A stretch of DNA of 64,000 nt. It comes from Brevinema_A sp051647535 (GTDB lineage Bacteria > Spirochaetota > Brevinematia > Brevinematales > Brevinemataceae). The stretch covers positions 1 to 64,000 of the forward strand of contig JBOFEA010000021.1 in NCBI GenBank assembly GCA_051647535.1. Direction: 5' to 3'. The position numbers and the translations under genes were made by a program. This document shows, one piece after another, positions 18,326 to 24,914 of this stretch (position 1 is the first letter of the stretch; each line of letters opens with the position of its first letter). The notes below the pieces were generated by a model. That model searched no databases and was not told where the DNA came from. It saw only the letters and a program-made list of their open reading frames with translations.

Positions 18326-18376
18326 AAAAGCCCCTCCTAAAAACAAACTGGATCAAACTAAGTTAAATATTAATTA

Positions 18377-18405
18377 ATTATAAAGTAAAAAAAAAAAAAA
18401 AACAA
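18377..18405 (-). promoter_or_regulatory. gatC-trmB promoter with homopolymeric spacer
   Basis: On the minus strand, TTGTTT (18400-18405) and TATAAT (18377-18382) are exactly 17 bases apart, and 13 of those 17 bases belong to one T-run. Any slippage would change the spacing. Confidence 0.55.
18387..18402. repeat. Poly(A) tract of 16 bases
   Basis: An uninterrupted run of 16 A on the plus strand, between gatC and dnaA and inside the proposed gatC promoter spacer. Confidence 0.95.
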
Positions 18406-18451
18406 CTTAATATACAATAAATCGAAAATAAAAAATTTTTTTTTATAAGAA

Positions 18452-18577
18452 TATTGCACAATTATTGTATATTTGTGCAAAACAATCCGATTAGTTAAAT
18501 ACAGTATTTATTACTATTTATAATACTTTTTGAACGTTTTTATTTGGTTTATATGCGAATTTATATTCTTTTGCACA
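18452..18577. promoter_or_regulatory. Cluster of DnaA-box-like sites upstream of dnaA
   Basis: Two 9-mers match TTWTNCACA exactly: TTTTGCACA at 18569-18577 (plus) and the same 9-mer on the minus strand at 18474-18482. TATTGCACA at 18452-18460 has one mismatch. They lie in the 392-base AT-rich interval between gatC and dnaA. This suits dnaA autoregulation or a replication origin. Hand-counted G/C skew does not change sign here, so autoregulation is the safer reading. A weak dnaA promoter candidate is TTGATT at 18613 with TAATAA 16 bases later. Confidence 0.55.
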
Positions 18578-18717
18578 ATTAATGTTCTTGTGTTTGCATT
18601 AAAAAAAACCGCTTGATTTTTGAGAAAAAAAATATAATAATATAGTACATTCATAAATGACTTTTAATGTTGAAAAAGCATTCATTTAAAAATACTTTTT
18701 ATTAAGGACTTATAATC

Positions 18718-20046
18718 ATGGAACTATGGAATTTACTATTGGATTACCTTTCGTGTTCGTTGGACAGTGCTTTTTCTAAACCTCTATTAAATCGTATTCG
18801 ATTTGCAGAATGTCAAAATGATACTTTAGTAATTCTCCATGTGGAAGATATGTTTACTAAAGGTTGGTTTGAAGAAAATTGCCTGCCTTTAATTAATGAA
18901 TATCTTACTAAAGAAGGTATTTACAAAGAATTTCGTTTGGAAATTGCTCAAATGCCGATTTCTACTACTCAATCCAATAAAACAACTAATATAGTTTCTT
19001 CTTCTGCTAAAAATAAATTCCAGCATTTATCATCTGAATATATTTTTGATTATTTTATTCCGGGCGATTGTAATGATTTTCCTTATCGGGCGGCTCAAAC
19101 TGTTGCTAAAGAAAAAAATTCTATGTACAATCCTTTAGTGATTACGGGAGCTGTGAGTACTGGAAAAACTCATTTAGCACAAGCTATTGTACAGAAATTT
19201 GAAAATTTGAATCCTGATAAAAATGCGATATATATTACTAGTGAAGATTTCACCAACGAATTTGTAAAAAACATTCAAAATAAAACAATGAATGCCTTTA
19301 GAGAAAGGTATCGGCATTGTGACTTTTTGGTAATTGATGATATTCAAGATCTTCAGGATAGAGATTCTACGTCAGATGAATTGGAAAATATCTTTAATAC
19401 ATTAATTTCCCGTGGTATTCAAATGGTATTTACTGCAGACAGGCCGGTAGAAAAGTTGAAAGGATTGAATACTCGTCTTCGCACAAGATTATTAAGCGGA
19501 TTAGCTGTAGAACTTAAAATTCCGGGATTTGAGACAAGAAAAGCTGTATTACTGGATATGGTAGAACGAGAAAATCATAATATTGATGAAAAGATTGTTG
19601 ATTTGATTTGTGAAACAGTGACTGATAATATTCGAATTTTAAAAGGCACAATGTTAAAAATGTTTGCTTATGCGGATTTAAAAAAGAAAGAAATTTCGTT
19701 GAAATTAGCAAAAGAAATTCTAAGTGATAAAATAAAAATTGATATTCCTACTGATCTTACTGTTAATGAAATTCAAAAAGCAGTTGTACAGTTTTTTGGA
19801 ATAAAATTAAGCGATATGAAATCTAGTAGTAAGCTTAATTCTATTACCCAGCCTCGTCAAATTGCTATGTATCTTGCGTCTAAGCATACCAAGTTTACAA
19901 CTACGGAAATAGGGATTGTGTTTAGTAAATCACATAGTACAGTTATTCGTTCATCTCAAAAAATAGAAAATATGCTTTCTAAAAATACCAACTTAAAAAA
20001 ACAAGTGGAAAGAATTGTTTTAGCTTTATCTGAATCACGCCACTAA
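18718..20046 (+). CDS. dnaA: DnaA, replication initiator
   Basis: A 442-residue AAA+ initiator. The N-terminal interaction domain spans about 1-80. Walker A is GAVSTGKT (144-151), less canonical than the usual GxxGLGKTH. Walker B is FLVIDDIQDL. Sensor and arginine-finger regions follow (FTADRPVEKLKGLNTRLRTRL). The C-terminal DNA-binding helix-turn-helix has the signature TEIGIVFSKSHSTVIRSSQKI. AAGGA lies before the ATG. The usual dnaN neighbour is absent: truA converges directly, its stop abutting this one. It is divergent from gatC across the DnaA-box interval. Confidence 0.93.
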   Translation: MELWNLLLDYLSCSLDSAFSKPLLNRIRFAECQNDTLVILHVEDMFTKGWFEENCLPLINEYLTKEGIYKEFRLEIAQMPISTTQSNKTTNIVSSSAKNKFQHLSSEYIFDYFIPGDCNDFPYRAAQTVAKEKNSMYNPLVITGAVSTGKTHLAQAIVQKFENLNPDKNAIYITSEDFTNEFVKNIQNKTMNAFRERYRHCDFLVIDDIQDLQDRDSTSDELENIFNTLISRGIQMVFTADRPVEKLKGLNTRLRTRLLSGLAVELKIPGFETRKAVLLDMVERENHNIDEKIVDLICETVTDNIRILKGTMLKMFAYADLKKKEISLKLAKEILSDKIKIDIPTDLTVNEIQKAVVQFFGIKLSDMKSSSKLNSITQPRQIAMYLASKHTKFTTTEIGIVFSKSHSTVIRSSQKIENMLSKNTNLKKQVERIVLALSESRH

Positions 20047-20802
20047 CTAGAAATGAGCTCTTTTGAAATACAATCCTTCTGCCGGTACTGGTTTCCATTT
20101 TCCTTGTGGCAGAGGAGTACTGGTGAGAGCATGATCAATATCAGTTTCTGATAATATTCCTGAAGCTCTTGATAAACTGCTTCCAATAAGCGTTCTTATC
20201 ATTCCTCGTAAAAATCCTTCTCCTTTAATAAAAAAGAATAAATATTCTCCTCTTTTTTTTACGTGAAAATAATCGATGCGTCGAGTCATCGTTTTGTTTT
20301 TTCTTTCTGAAGGACTATATCCATAACAAAAATTTGTAAAATCATGGGTGCCTTTAAATTTTTTTAATGTTTGTTGTAATATAGAAAAATCAATGTACTG
20401 AAATTCATGATATACTTTATTGTGGAAGCGGGGAGGGAGAACTTTTCCTAAAAATACAATATAACAATATGTCCGTGCTTTGCATTGAAAAGTTGCATGA
20501 AATTTTTCGGATTCCTCAGAAACATTATATATTCTAATTTCTGCGGGAAGTTTGGAGTTTAAAATATGTTGTAGATTGTGTAAAGGAATATTAGGATTGC
20601 GTGTACGAAAGTGAGCTGTATAACTTAATGCGTGTGCTCCAGAATCAGTCCGTCCTGCACCCCAAGTAAAAATATTTTCATTATATAATTCGGATAATAT
20701 TTTATTAAGAGTGCCCTGTACGGTTGGAACGTCGACTTGAGTATGCCATCCTTTGAATGCAGAACCTTCATATGCTAAAGTTAATTTATAGGTGATTTTC
20801 AT
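20047..20802 (-). CDS. truA: TruA, tRNA pseudouridine(38-40) synthase
   Basis: A 251-residue enzyme that isomerises uridines in the anticodon arm. The catalytic Asp sits in GAGRTDSGAHALSYTAHF near residue 56. LAYEGSAFKGWHTQ at the N-terminus, and GEGFLRGMIRTLIGS near 195-210, are family hallmarks. Length is normal. Its stop directly abuts the dnaA stop, with no space for a separate terminator. Confidence 0.94.
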   Translation of the reverse strand: MKITYKLTLAYEGSAFKGWHTQVDVPTVQGTLNKILSELYNENIFTWGAGRTDSGAHALSYTAHFRTRNPNIPLHNLQHILNSKLPAEIRIYNVSEESEKFHATFQCKARTYCYIVFLGKVLPPRFHNKVYHEFQYIDFSILQQTLKKFKGTHDFTNFCYGYSPSERKNKTMTRRIDYFHVKKRGEYLFFFIKGEGFLRGMIRTLIGSSLSRASGILSETDIDHALTSTPLPQGKWKPVPAEGLYFKRAHF

Positions 20803-20887
20803 TGAATCTCCACAAAATTTTTAATGAGATATTTTGATTTTAAATAGAAAATTTATTAAAATTAATGAATTATAGTTAAGAGATATT

Positions 20888-21322
20888 ATGAAAAAAGTAA
20901 TTGTATTATGTATATTGTGTTTCACATCATGTTCCAGTGCGTGGAAAGCGTATGTTAAAATTTCTTATGAGATGTTTGATGCTGATAAGATTACTACACA
21001 TGATGAACTTAAATATATTATTTGTACAGTGTCTGCCAAAAGATATATTATTGCTGATCTTCGTATAAAAGAACAGTTTGAAAAAAGTCGTATAAAATAT
21101 GCTGTTTCTATACCTTACCATGCAATATCTAATATTACAAATATTTCAGAATATCAAAATAAACATATTATTTTTTATGATTTTCACAAAACGGATCTTC
21201 ATTTAATCAAAAAAGAATTAAAGAAATTGAAAATAGAATTATCTTATTCTTATCTTCAACCTGGATTTAAAGAATTAACGAATACTAATTTGATTGAAAC
21301 CGGAAACAGGCAAATTTTATAA
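20888..21322 (+). CDS. Rhodanese-like lipoprotein lacking the catalytic cysteine
   Basis: A 144-residue protein with a lipoprotein signal (LCFTSCSS). The body follows a rhodanese fold pattern: YIIADLRIKEQFEKSRIKYAVSIPYHAI corresponds to the usual LIDVR-x-EF-x-GHI-x-GA-x-NIP block. Where active members have the CxxGxR loop, this one reads FYDFHKTDL, so the sulfur-carrying Cys is absent. It is probably non-catalytic and anchored in the envelope. The next gene, rsmA, starts 13 bases later. Confidence 0.6.
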   Translation: MKKVIVLCILCFTSCSSAWKAYVKISYEMFDADKITTHDELKYIICTVSAKRYIIADLRIKEQFEKSRIKYAVSIPYHAISNITNISEYQNKHIIFYDFHKTDLHLIKKELKKLKIELSYSYLQPGFKELTNTNLIETGNRQIL

Positions 21323-21335
21323 ATTAGGAAACAAA

Positions 21336-22139
21336 ATGAATTACGATCCTTTTGGTATTCAAAATATCAAACATATTCTCTCAAATAATAATTTGTACTT
21401 ATCAAAGAGTAGAGGACAAAATTATCTTATCAATCAGCAAACAGCAAAGAAAATAACAGATGTTTTACCGGATTTAAAAGAAAATCAAATGTATTTTGAA
21501 GTTGGTACAGGATTGGGAGCACTTACAGTTTTGCTTGTTGAGCGTGGAACAACGATTTCCTTAGAAATTGATAAGGGGATTTATCAAACGGTCCAGCAGA
21601 ATTTCAATCATGAAAATTTAATCCATAAACATGAAGATTTTTTATCATGGAATGAGGAAAATGTAAATACAGAGTATATATTTATTTCCAATCTTCCGTA
21701 TTCTATTTCTGGAGAAGCGGTGAAGAAATTTATTGAATGTCGGCAATTTCAAATGGGTATTGTTATGCTACAGAAAGAATTTGTTGATCGAATGCTTGCG
21801 TCTGCAGGTACCTCTAATTATGGTCCGCTTTCTGTTATTTCTCAGACTTTCTTATCTATAGAAAATCAATTTTCTGTAGGGAAAGGGAATTTTTTCCCCG
21901 AACCCAGTATTGATTCAATAGTAATTAAATTATATAAGAAAAATATTAATATCAATCAGAAAGAATTTTCATTTTTTATTAAACAATGTTTTCATGCAAA
22001 AAGAAAGACTCTTTCTAATAATTTGGCACAAAGTCCTTGGGCTGAGTCTTCTATAACAAAAGACAGCATTTGTAAACTTCGTCCTGATGCAATTACGCCT
22101 GAAAAATGGATGGAATTATTTATCCAAAAGGATTTATGA
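21336..22139 (+). CDS. rsmA: RsmA (KsgA), 16S rRNA A1518/A1519 dimethyltransferase
   Basis: A 267-residue SAM enzyme that dimethylates two adjacent adenosines near the 3' end of 16S rRNA. The N-terminus has SKSRGQNYLINQQTAKKI. The SAM loop is FEVGTGLGALTVLL and the catalytic motif is ISNLPYSISGEAV. EPSIDSIVIKL lies in the C-terminal domain. The start is the ATG at 21336 behind AGGAAA; an upstream in-frame start lies inside the previous gene. The 3' end overlaps the convergent DHFR-like gene by 6 bases. Confidence 0.93.
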   Translation: MNYDPFGIQNIKHILSNNNLYLSKSRGQNYLINQQTAKKITDVLPDLKENQMYFEVGTGLGALTVLLVERGTTISLEIDKGIYQTVQQNFNHENLIHKHEDFLSWNEENVNTEYIFISNLPYSISGEAVKKFIECRQFQMGIVMLQKEFVDRMLASAGTSNYGPLSVISQTFLSIENQFSVGKGNFFPEPSIDSIVIKLYKKNININQKEFSFFIKQCFHAKRKTLSNNLAQSPWAESSITKDSICKLRPDAITPEKWMELFIQKDL

Positions 22140-22673
22140 TTTTGTGTAAATTGTTTGAACAATATTTTTATGCATTATTGTTTTTGTTACGGTAAGGGGA
22201 ATATCGTTATCATGGTTAGGAAACAAACGAATACCATTACCTATTAACTTAGGGATTGTTGTAATAACATATTCGTCAATCATATTTTTTTGAATTAGAG
22301 GGTGGATACATGACGTTCCACCGACAATCCAAATATTTTTACCTTGTTGGTTTTTCAAATCGTGGATTAATTCCACAACATCTCTATCAGTAAATGTAGT
22401 AAACTCATCACTAATTCCTTTTTTGGGTGTTCGCGTTAGAATAAAACTTTTAGTTCCTAAGTAAGGCCAGTTTCCTTCTGATAATTCGGTAGTAATTTGC
22501 AGGTAAGTTTTATAACCCATAATAATAGTATCAATACTATTATAAAATTCAGCATATAATTTTGAAAATTTTTCGTCTAATTCTTGAGGCAACCAATCGA
22601 TACTTCTATTTAATCTAGCTATATATCCGTCTAAACTTTGTGCGATATATAAAATCACTTGTCTTGAATTCAT
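22134..22673 (-). CDS. Dihydrofolate reductase-like (RibD C-terminal family) protein
   Basis: A 179-residue NADPH-type reductase fold: ILYIAQSLDGYIAR at the N-terminus, DTIIMGYKTYLQI in the middle and KNIWIVGGTSCIHPLIQ as the nucleotide-binding GG motif. This pattern belongs to the YwjB/YyaP-like group rather than classical FolA, so the substrate (folate, pterin or riboflavin precursor) is uncertain. AAGAGG precedes the ATG. Confidence 0.75.
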   Translation of the reverse strand: MNSRQVILYIAQSLDGYIARLNRSIDWLPQELDEKFSKLYAEFYNSIDTIIMGYKTYLQITTELSEGNWPYLGTKSFILTRTPKKGISDEFTTFTDRDVVELIHDLKNQQGKNIWIVGGTSCIHPLIQKNMIDEYVITTIPKLIGNGIRLFPNHDNDIPLTVTKTIMHKNIVQTIYTKS

Positions 22674-22722
22674 AAGTGCCTCTTAAATAAATACTCCCCC
22701 AACTCTATTTTTTTTGTTTAAT

Positions 22723-23412
22723 TTAGAATTGAAGATTTTGAGGAATACCAGTAGCTGAAATATTTTCTTTTTTCAAAAGTTCGTTGTTTCTTTCAATACG
22801 ATAACCTTCTTTAATTTTGGAAATAAAATCAATCATCCAGCGTTGGCGTTTTTGTTGATTTATTTGAGCAATAATAGTATCACGGGATTGCTGAGCGTTT
22901 AATCCTCTAGCACGTAATTCTGATCCGTATTGAGCATAAATTTGGTCAATTTCTGCTTTAGTTGGAGCAAAAGCATTTTCATCTTGAGGCATATTTTTTG
23001 CTACATAAAGTTGAAATAATGCTTGCTGGATAGCGTTTTGGAAGAGTCGAGCATTTTCTTGATTTTCTAAGAATCCTTCTTCCAAGGCTGTAGCCACGAC
23101 AACATATTGATTGATCATTGTTTCAAGAATTTCGGATTTATAAGCCGGTTCGTTATTATCTAATTGCTGTAATTGTTCAGGAGGGAGAGTTTTCTTTATT
23201 TCATTATATGCGTTTGTGAAATCTTTGAGGGAAACCCCGTATTGTTCGATTTTTGCGAGGTGGCTGCTATCGAGTTTATCAATAGTTGGAAGTGAAATTG
23301 TTATACTTTCAGTTGGTTTATTTTTTGCTGCTAATGATGATATTATCAGGGTTAAGATTGAACCTGTAATAATTCCTGCTGCGATTCCTAAGATAAGGGT
23401 TTTGGTTTTCAT
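22723..23412 (-). CDS. SurA-N-like periplasmic chaperone without PPIase domain
   Basis: A 229-residue protein with one N-terminal membrane segment (ILGIAAGIITGSILTLIIS). A helical region at about 60-205 resembles the SurA N-terminal chaperone module (LDNNEPAYKSEILETMINQYVVVATALEEGF). No parvulin domain follows. It may be a membrane-anchored holdase for outer-membrane proteins, in keeping with the LptD protein in this window. AAGGAGATATC precedes the ATG. Its promoter spacer is a poly(T) tract, so expression could vary by slippage. Confidence 0.6.
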   Translation of the reverse strand: MKTKTLILGIAAGIITGSILTLIISSLAAKNKPTESITISLPTIDKLDSSHLAKIEQYGVSLKDFTNAYNEIKKTLPPEQLQQLDNNEPAYKSEILETMINQYVVVATALEEGFLENQENARLFQNAIQQALFQLYVAKNMPQDENAFAPTKAEIDQIYAQYGSELRARGLNAQQSRDTIIAQINQQKRQRWMIDFISKIKEGYRIERNNELLKKENISATGIPQNLQF

Positions 23413-23450
23413 GATATCTCCTTAAAAGTTTACAAAAATGAAATATTAAT

Positions 23451-23479
23451 ATCATAGCAGTAAAAAAAAAAAAAATCAA
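23451..23479 (-). promoter_or_regulatory. Promoter of the SurA-like gene with homopolymeric spacer
   Basis: On the minus strand, TTGATT (23474-23479) and TATGAT (23451-23456) are exactly 17 bases apart. The spacer is T12 followed by ACTGC. Confidence 0.6.
23462..23475. repeat. Poly(A) tract of 14 bases
   Basis: Fourteen consecutive A on the plus strand, inside the proposed promoter spacer of the SurA-like gene. Confidence 0.95.
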
Positions 23480-23584
23480 TTAAAATTCTATACAAACTAA
23501 AAAAACTTAGATCTTATCTATTAATATTATTAAAAGAATACCGATTATGATTTATAATAGTATTCTTGATTTAGGAGATGGGTA

Positions 23585-24049
23585 ATGATAAAAATAAGAT
23601 CTTTTATTTTGGTATTTTTAATGTATAACGTACCGGTATTTGGAAGTTCGATACCTAATGAACCTGTTGAGGTTGTTAAATATGCTTTTACAGCATTGAC
23701 TAACGGGGAAATTGATAAGCTTATTGATGTGACTGCAAATTCCGAATTACGTCAAGTGAATGAGCTTCTTACTTCTATAAAAGCGAATCCTTCTAAAAAG
23801 GATAGTTTGCTGAAACAATACCAAAATCTTAAATCTTGGCAAATTGATAATTCACAAGCTCATAAAGTGAACGGTAGAAATATCTATGTGGTAAGTACGA
23901 CATGGGTTGTTAATGTTCCGATTGAAAAAAAATCAGAAGTAATGAAAGGAATGAAAGATCCAAATAAATCTGATCATACAGTTTTTATGGATTATATGTT
24001 GGAACAGCTTGATGGGCGTTGGAAAATTATTTCCCGTCGTTCTATATAG
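23585..24049 (+). CDS. Small exported protein, NTF2-like (DUF4878-type)
   Basis: A 154-residue protein with a signal peptide (SFILVFLMYNVPVFGSS). The mature part begins PNEPVEVVKYAFTALTNGEIDKLIDVT and ends LEQLDGRWKIISRRSI. That is the helix-then-sheet pattern of NTF2-like DUF4878 proteins, which often bind small ligands. TAGGAGATG lies before the ATG. Function unknown. Confidence 0.6.
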   Translation: MIKIRSFILVFLMYNVPVFGSSIPNEPVEVVKYAFTALTNGEIDKLIDVTANSELRQVNELLTSIKANPSKKDSLLKQYQNLKSWQIDNSQAHKVNGRNIYVVSTTWVVNVPIEKKSEVMKGMKDPNKSDHTVFMDYMLEQLDGRWKIISRRSI

Positions 24050-24126
24050 TACAAATACGCAGTAGAGAAATAATTTATTAATATTATACAATACGGGATA
24101 CAACAATTCTGAAATTATTTGTAAAG

Positions 24127-24158
24127 AAAAACGGAGCATTATGCTCCGTTTAATTTTT
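24127..24158. terminator. Terminator between convergent genes
   Basis: AAACGGAGCAT pairs with ATGCTCCGTTT, followed by AATTTTTG. It lies between the DUF4878-type gene and the UDG-like gene. Confidence 0.75.
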
Positions 24159-24164
24159 GTATAA

Positions 24165-24761
24165 TTAAGGCAGATCGAAAATAGAAGAGAATACTTTTTT
24201 GTAAGCAGATGTTTTATCTTCAATAGAAAGCGGATAGGCTTTTGAGGAAGAAGGAACTCTATAAAGGGAGATATTGTTTCCGTTAAAATTGAATGAAACC
24301 GGCTGTTGAATAGTAGGTTGGTTTGGGAGATGCAAAGTAAGTGATACGATTTCTGCAGCTTTTTCTCCCGTTACAATGATAGAATGGCATGAAGGGAGTT
24401 GTTCTAATACTTTTCTGATGTTTAACGGTTCCAAGATTTCCAAAAATTTATCCGATGCATTGTTTTTTAAGCGTCGGATTTTTTGTGCGGAATCTCCTAT
24501 AGCTATTCCTTGTTGGGATAGGAATTGGATAATTTTTTCTTTATTAAAAGATTTTTGTTTTGTATCAATAAAATAATTTTTGTCTTGGAAGAACATAAGC
24601 CCGAAAATCCGCCACATATCATTTTGAAAGTTAGGATAATAAAATTCCATGCACCATTTTTCTTGTTTGGGAGGGAAACTTCCTAAAAGTAAAGCTTGAG
24701 CGTTTTCGGGTAAGAATGGGTGGAGAGGATGGTGTTCTTCTATTGCAAGAGCGTTATTCAT
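24165..24761 (-). CDS. Uracil-DNA glycosylase superfamily protein (Mug/family 6-like)
   Basis: A 198-residue protein. Motif 1 is ALLLGSFPPKQEKWCMEFYYPNFQNDMW, with the GSFP signature and the YYPN...W pattern of the hypoxanthine/mismatch glycosylases. Motif 2 is YRVPSSSKAY, equivalent to the usual P-S-S/T-S loop. It probably removes deaminated or mismatched bases, but the base specificity cannot be read from the sequence. It is divergent from clpB; a perfect inverted repeat lies between them and overlaps this gene's -35 box (TTGCTA, 24812-24817; -10 TAATAT, 24789-24794). Confidence 0.7.
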   Translation of the reverse strand: MNNALAIEEHHPLHPFLPENAQALLLGSFPPKQEKWCMEFYYPNFQNDMWRIFGLMFFQDKNYFIDTKQKSFNKEKIIQFLSQQGIAIGDSAQKIRRLKNNASDKFLEILEPLNIRKVLEQLPSCHSIIVTGEKAAEIVSLTLHLPNQPTIQQPVSFNFNGNNISLYRVPSSSKAYPLSIEDKTSAYKKVFSSIFDLP

Positions 24762-24808
24762 ATATACGACCTTAAAATATATTGATTTATATTAAGATAT
24801 TGAGTTAA

Positions 24809-24837
24809 AAATAGCAAGATTTATGGGTTTGCTATTT
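24809..24837. promoter_or_regulatory. Perfect 9-bp inverted repeat in the UDG/clpB divergent region
   Basis: AAATAGCAA (24809-24817) and TTGCTATTT (24829-24837) are exact complements separated by 11 bases. The left arm overlaps the UDG-like gene's -35 box and the right arm ends 8 bases before the clpB -35 box. The layout resembles the heat-shock operator CIRCE (9-bp arms, 9-base gap), but the sequence differs. A repressor binding here could control both genes. Confidence 0.5.
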
Positions 24838-24845
24838 CCAAAACG

Positions 24846-24875
24846 TTGCTGATATGGTATATTTTTTGCTATATT
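24846..24875 (+). promoter_or_regulatory. clpB promoter
   Basis: TTGCTG (24846-24851) and TATATT (24870-24875) with an 18-base spacer, about 35 bases upstream of the clpB ATG. Confidence 0.5.
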
Positions 24876-24914
24876 AATTATAGTGCCAAATAAATATTTA
24901 TTAGGGAGTTTGAT

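Noticed and set aside
18326..18717. Firm call of the chromosomal replication origin
   Set aside because: DnaA boxes and AT-richness fit, but sampled G/C skew does not switch here, dnaN is absent and there is no recognisable unwinding repeat array. I report only a DnaA-box cluster.
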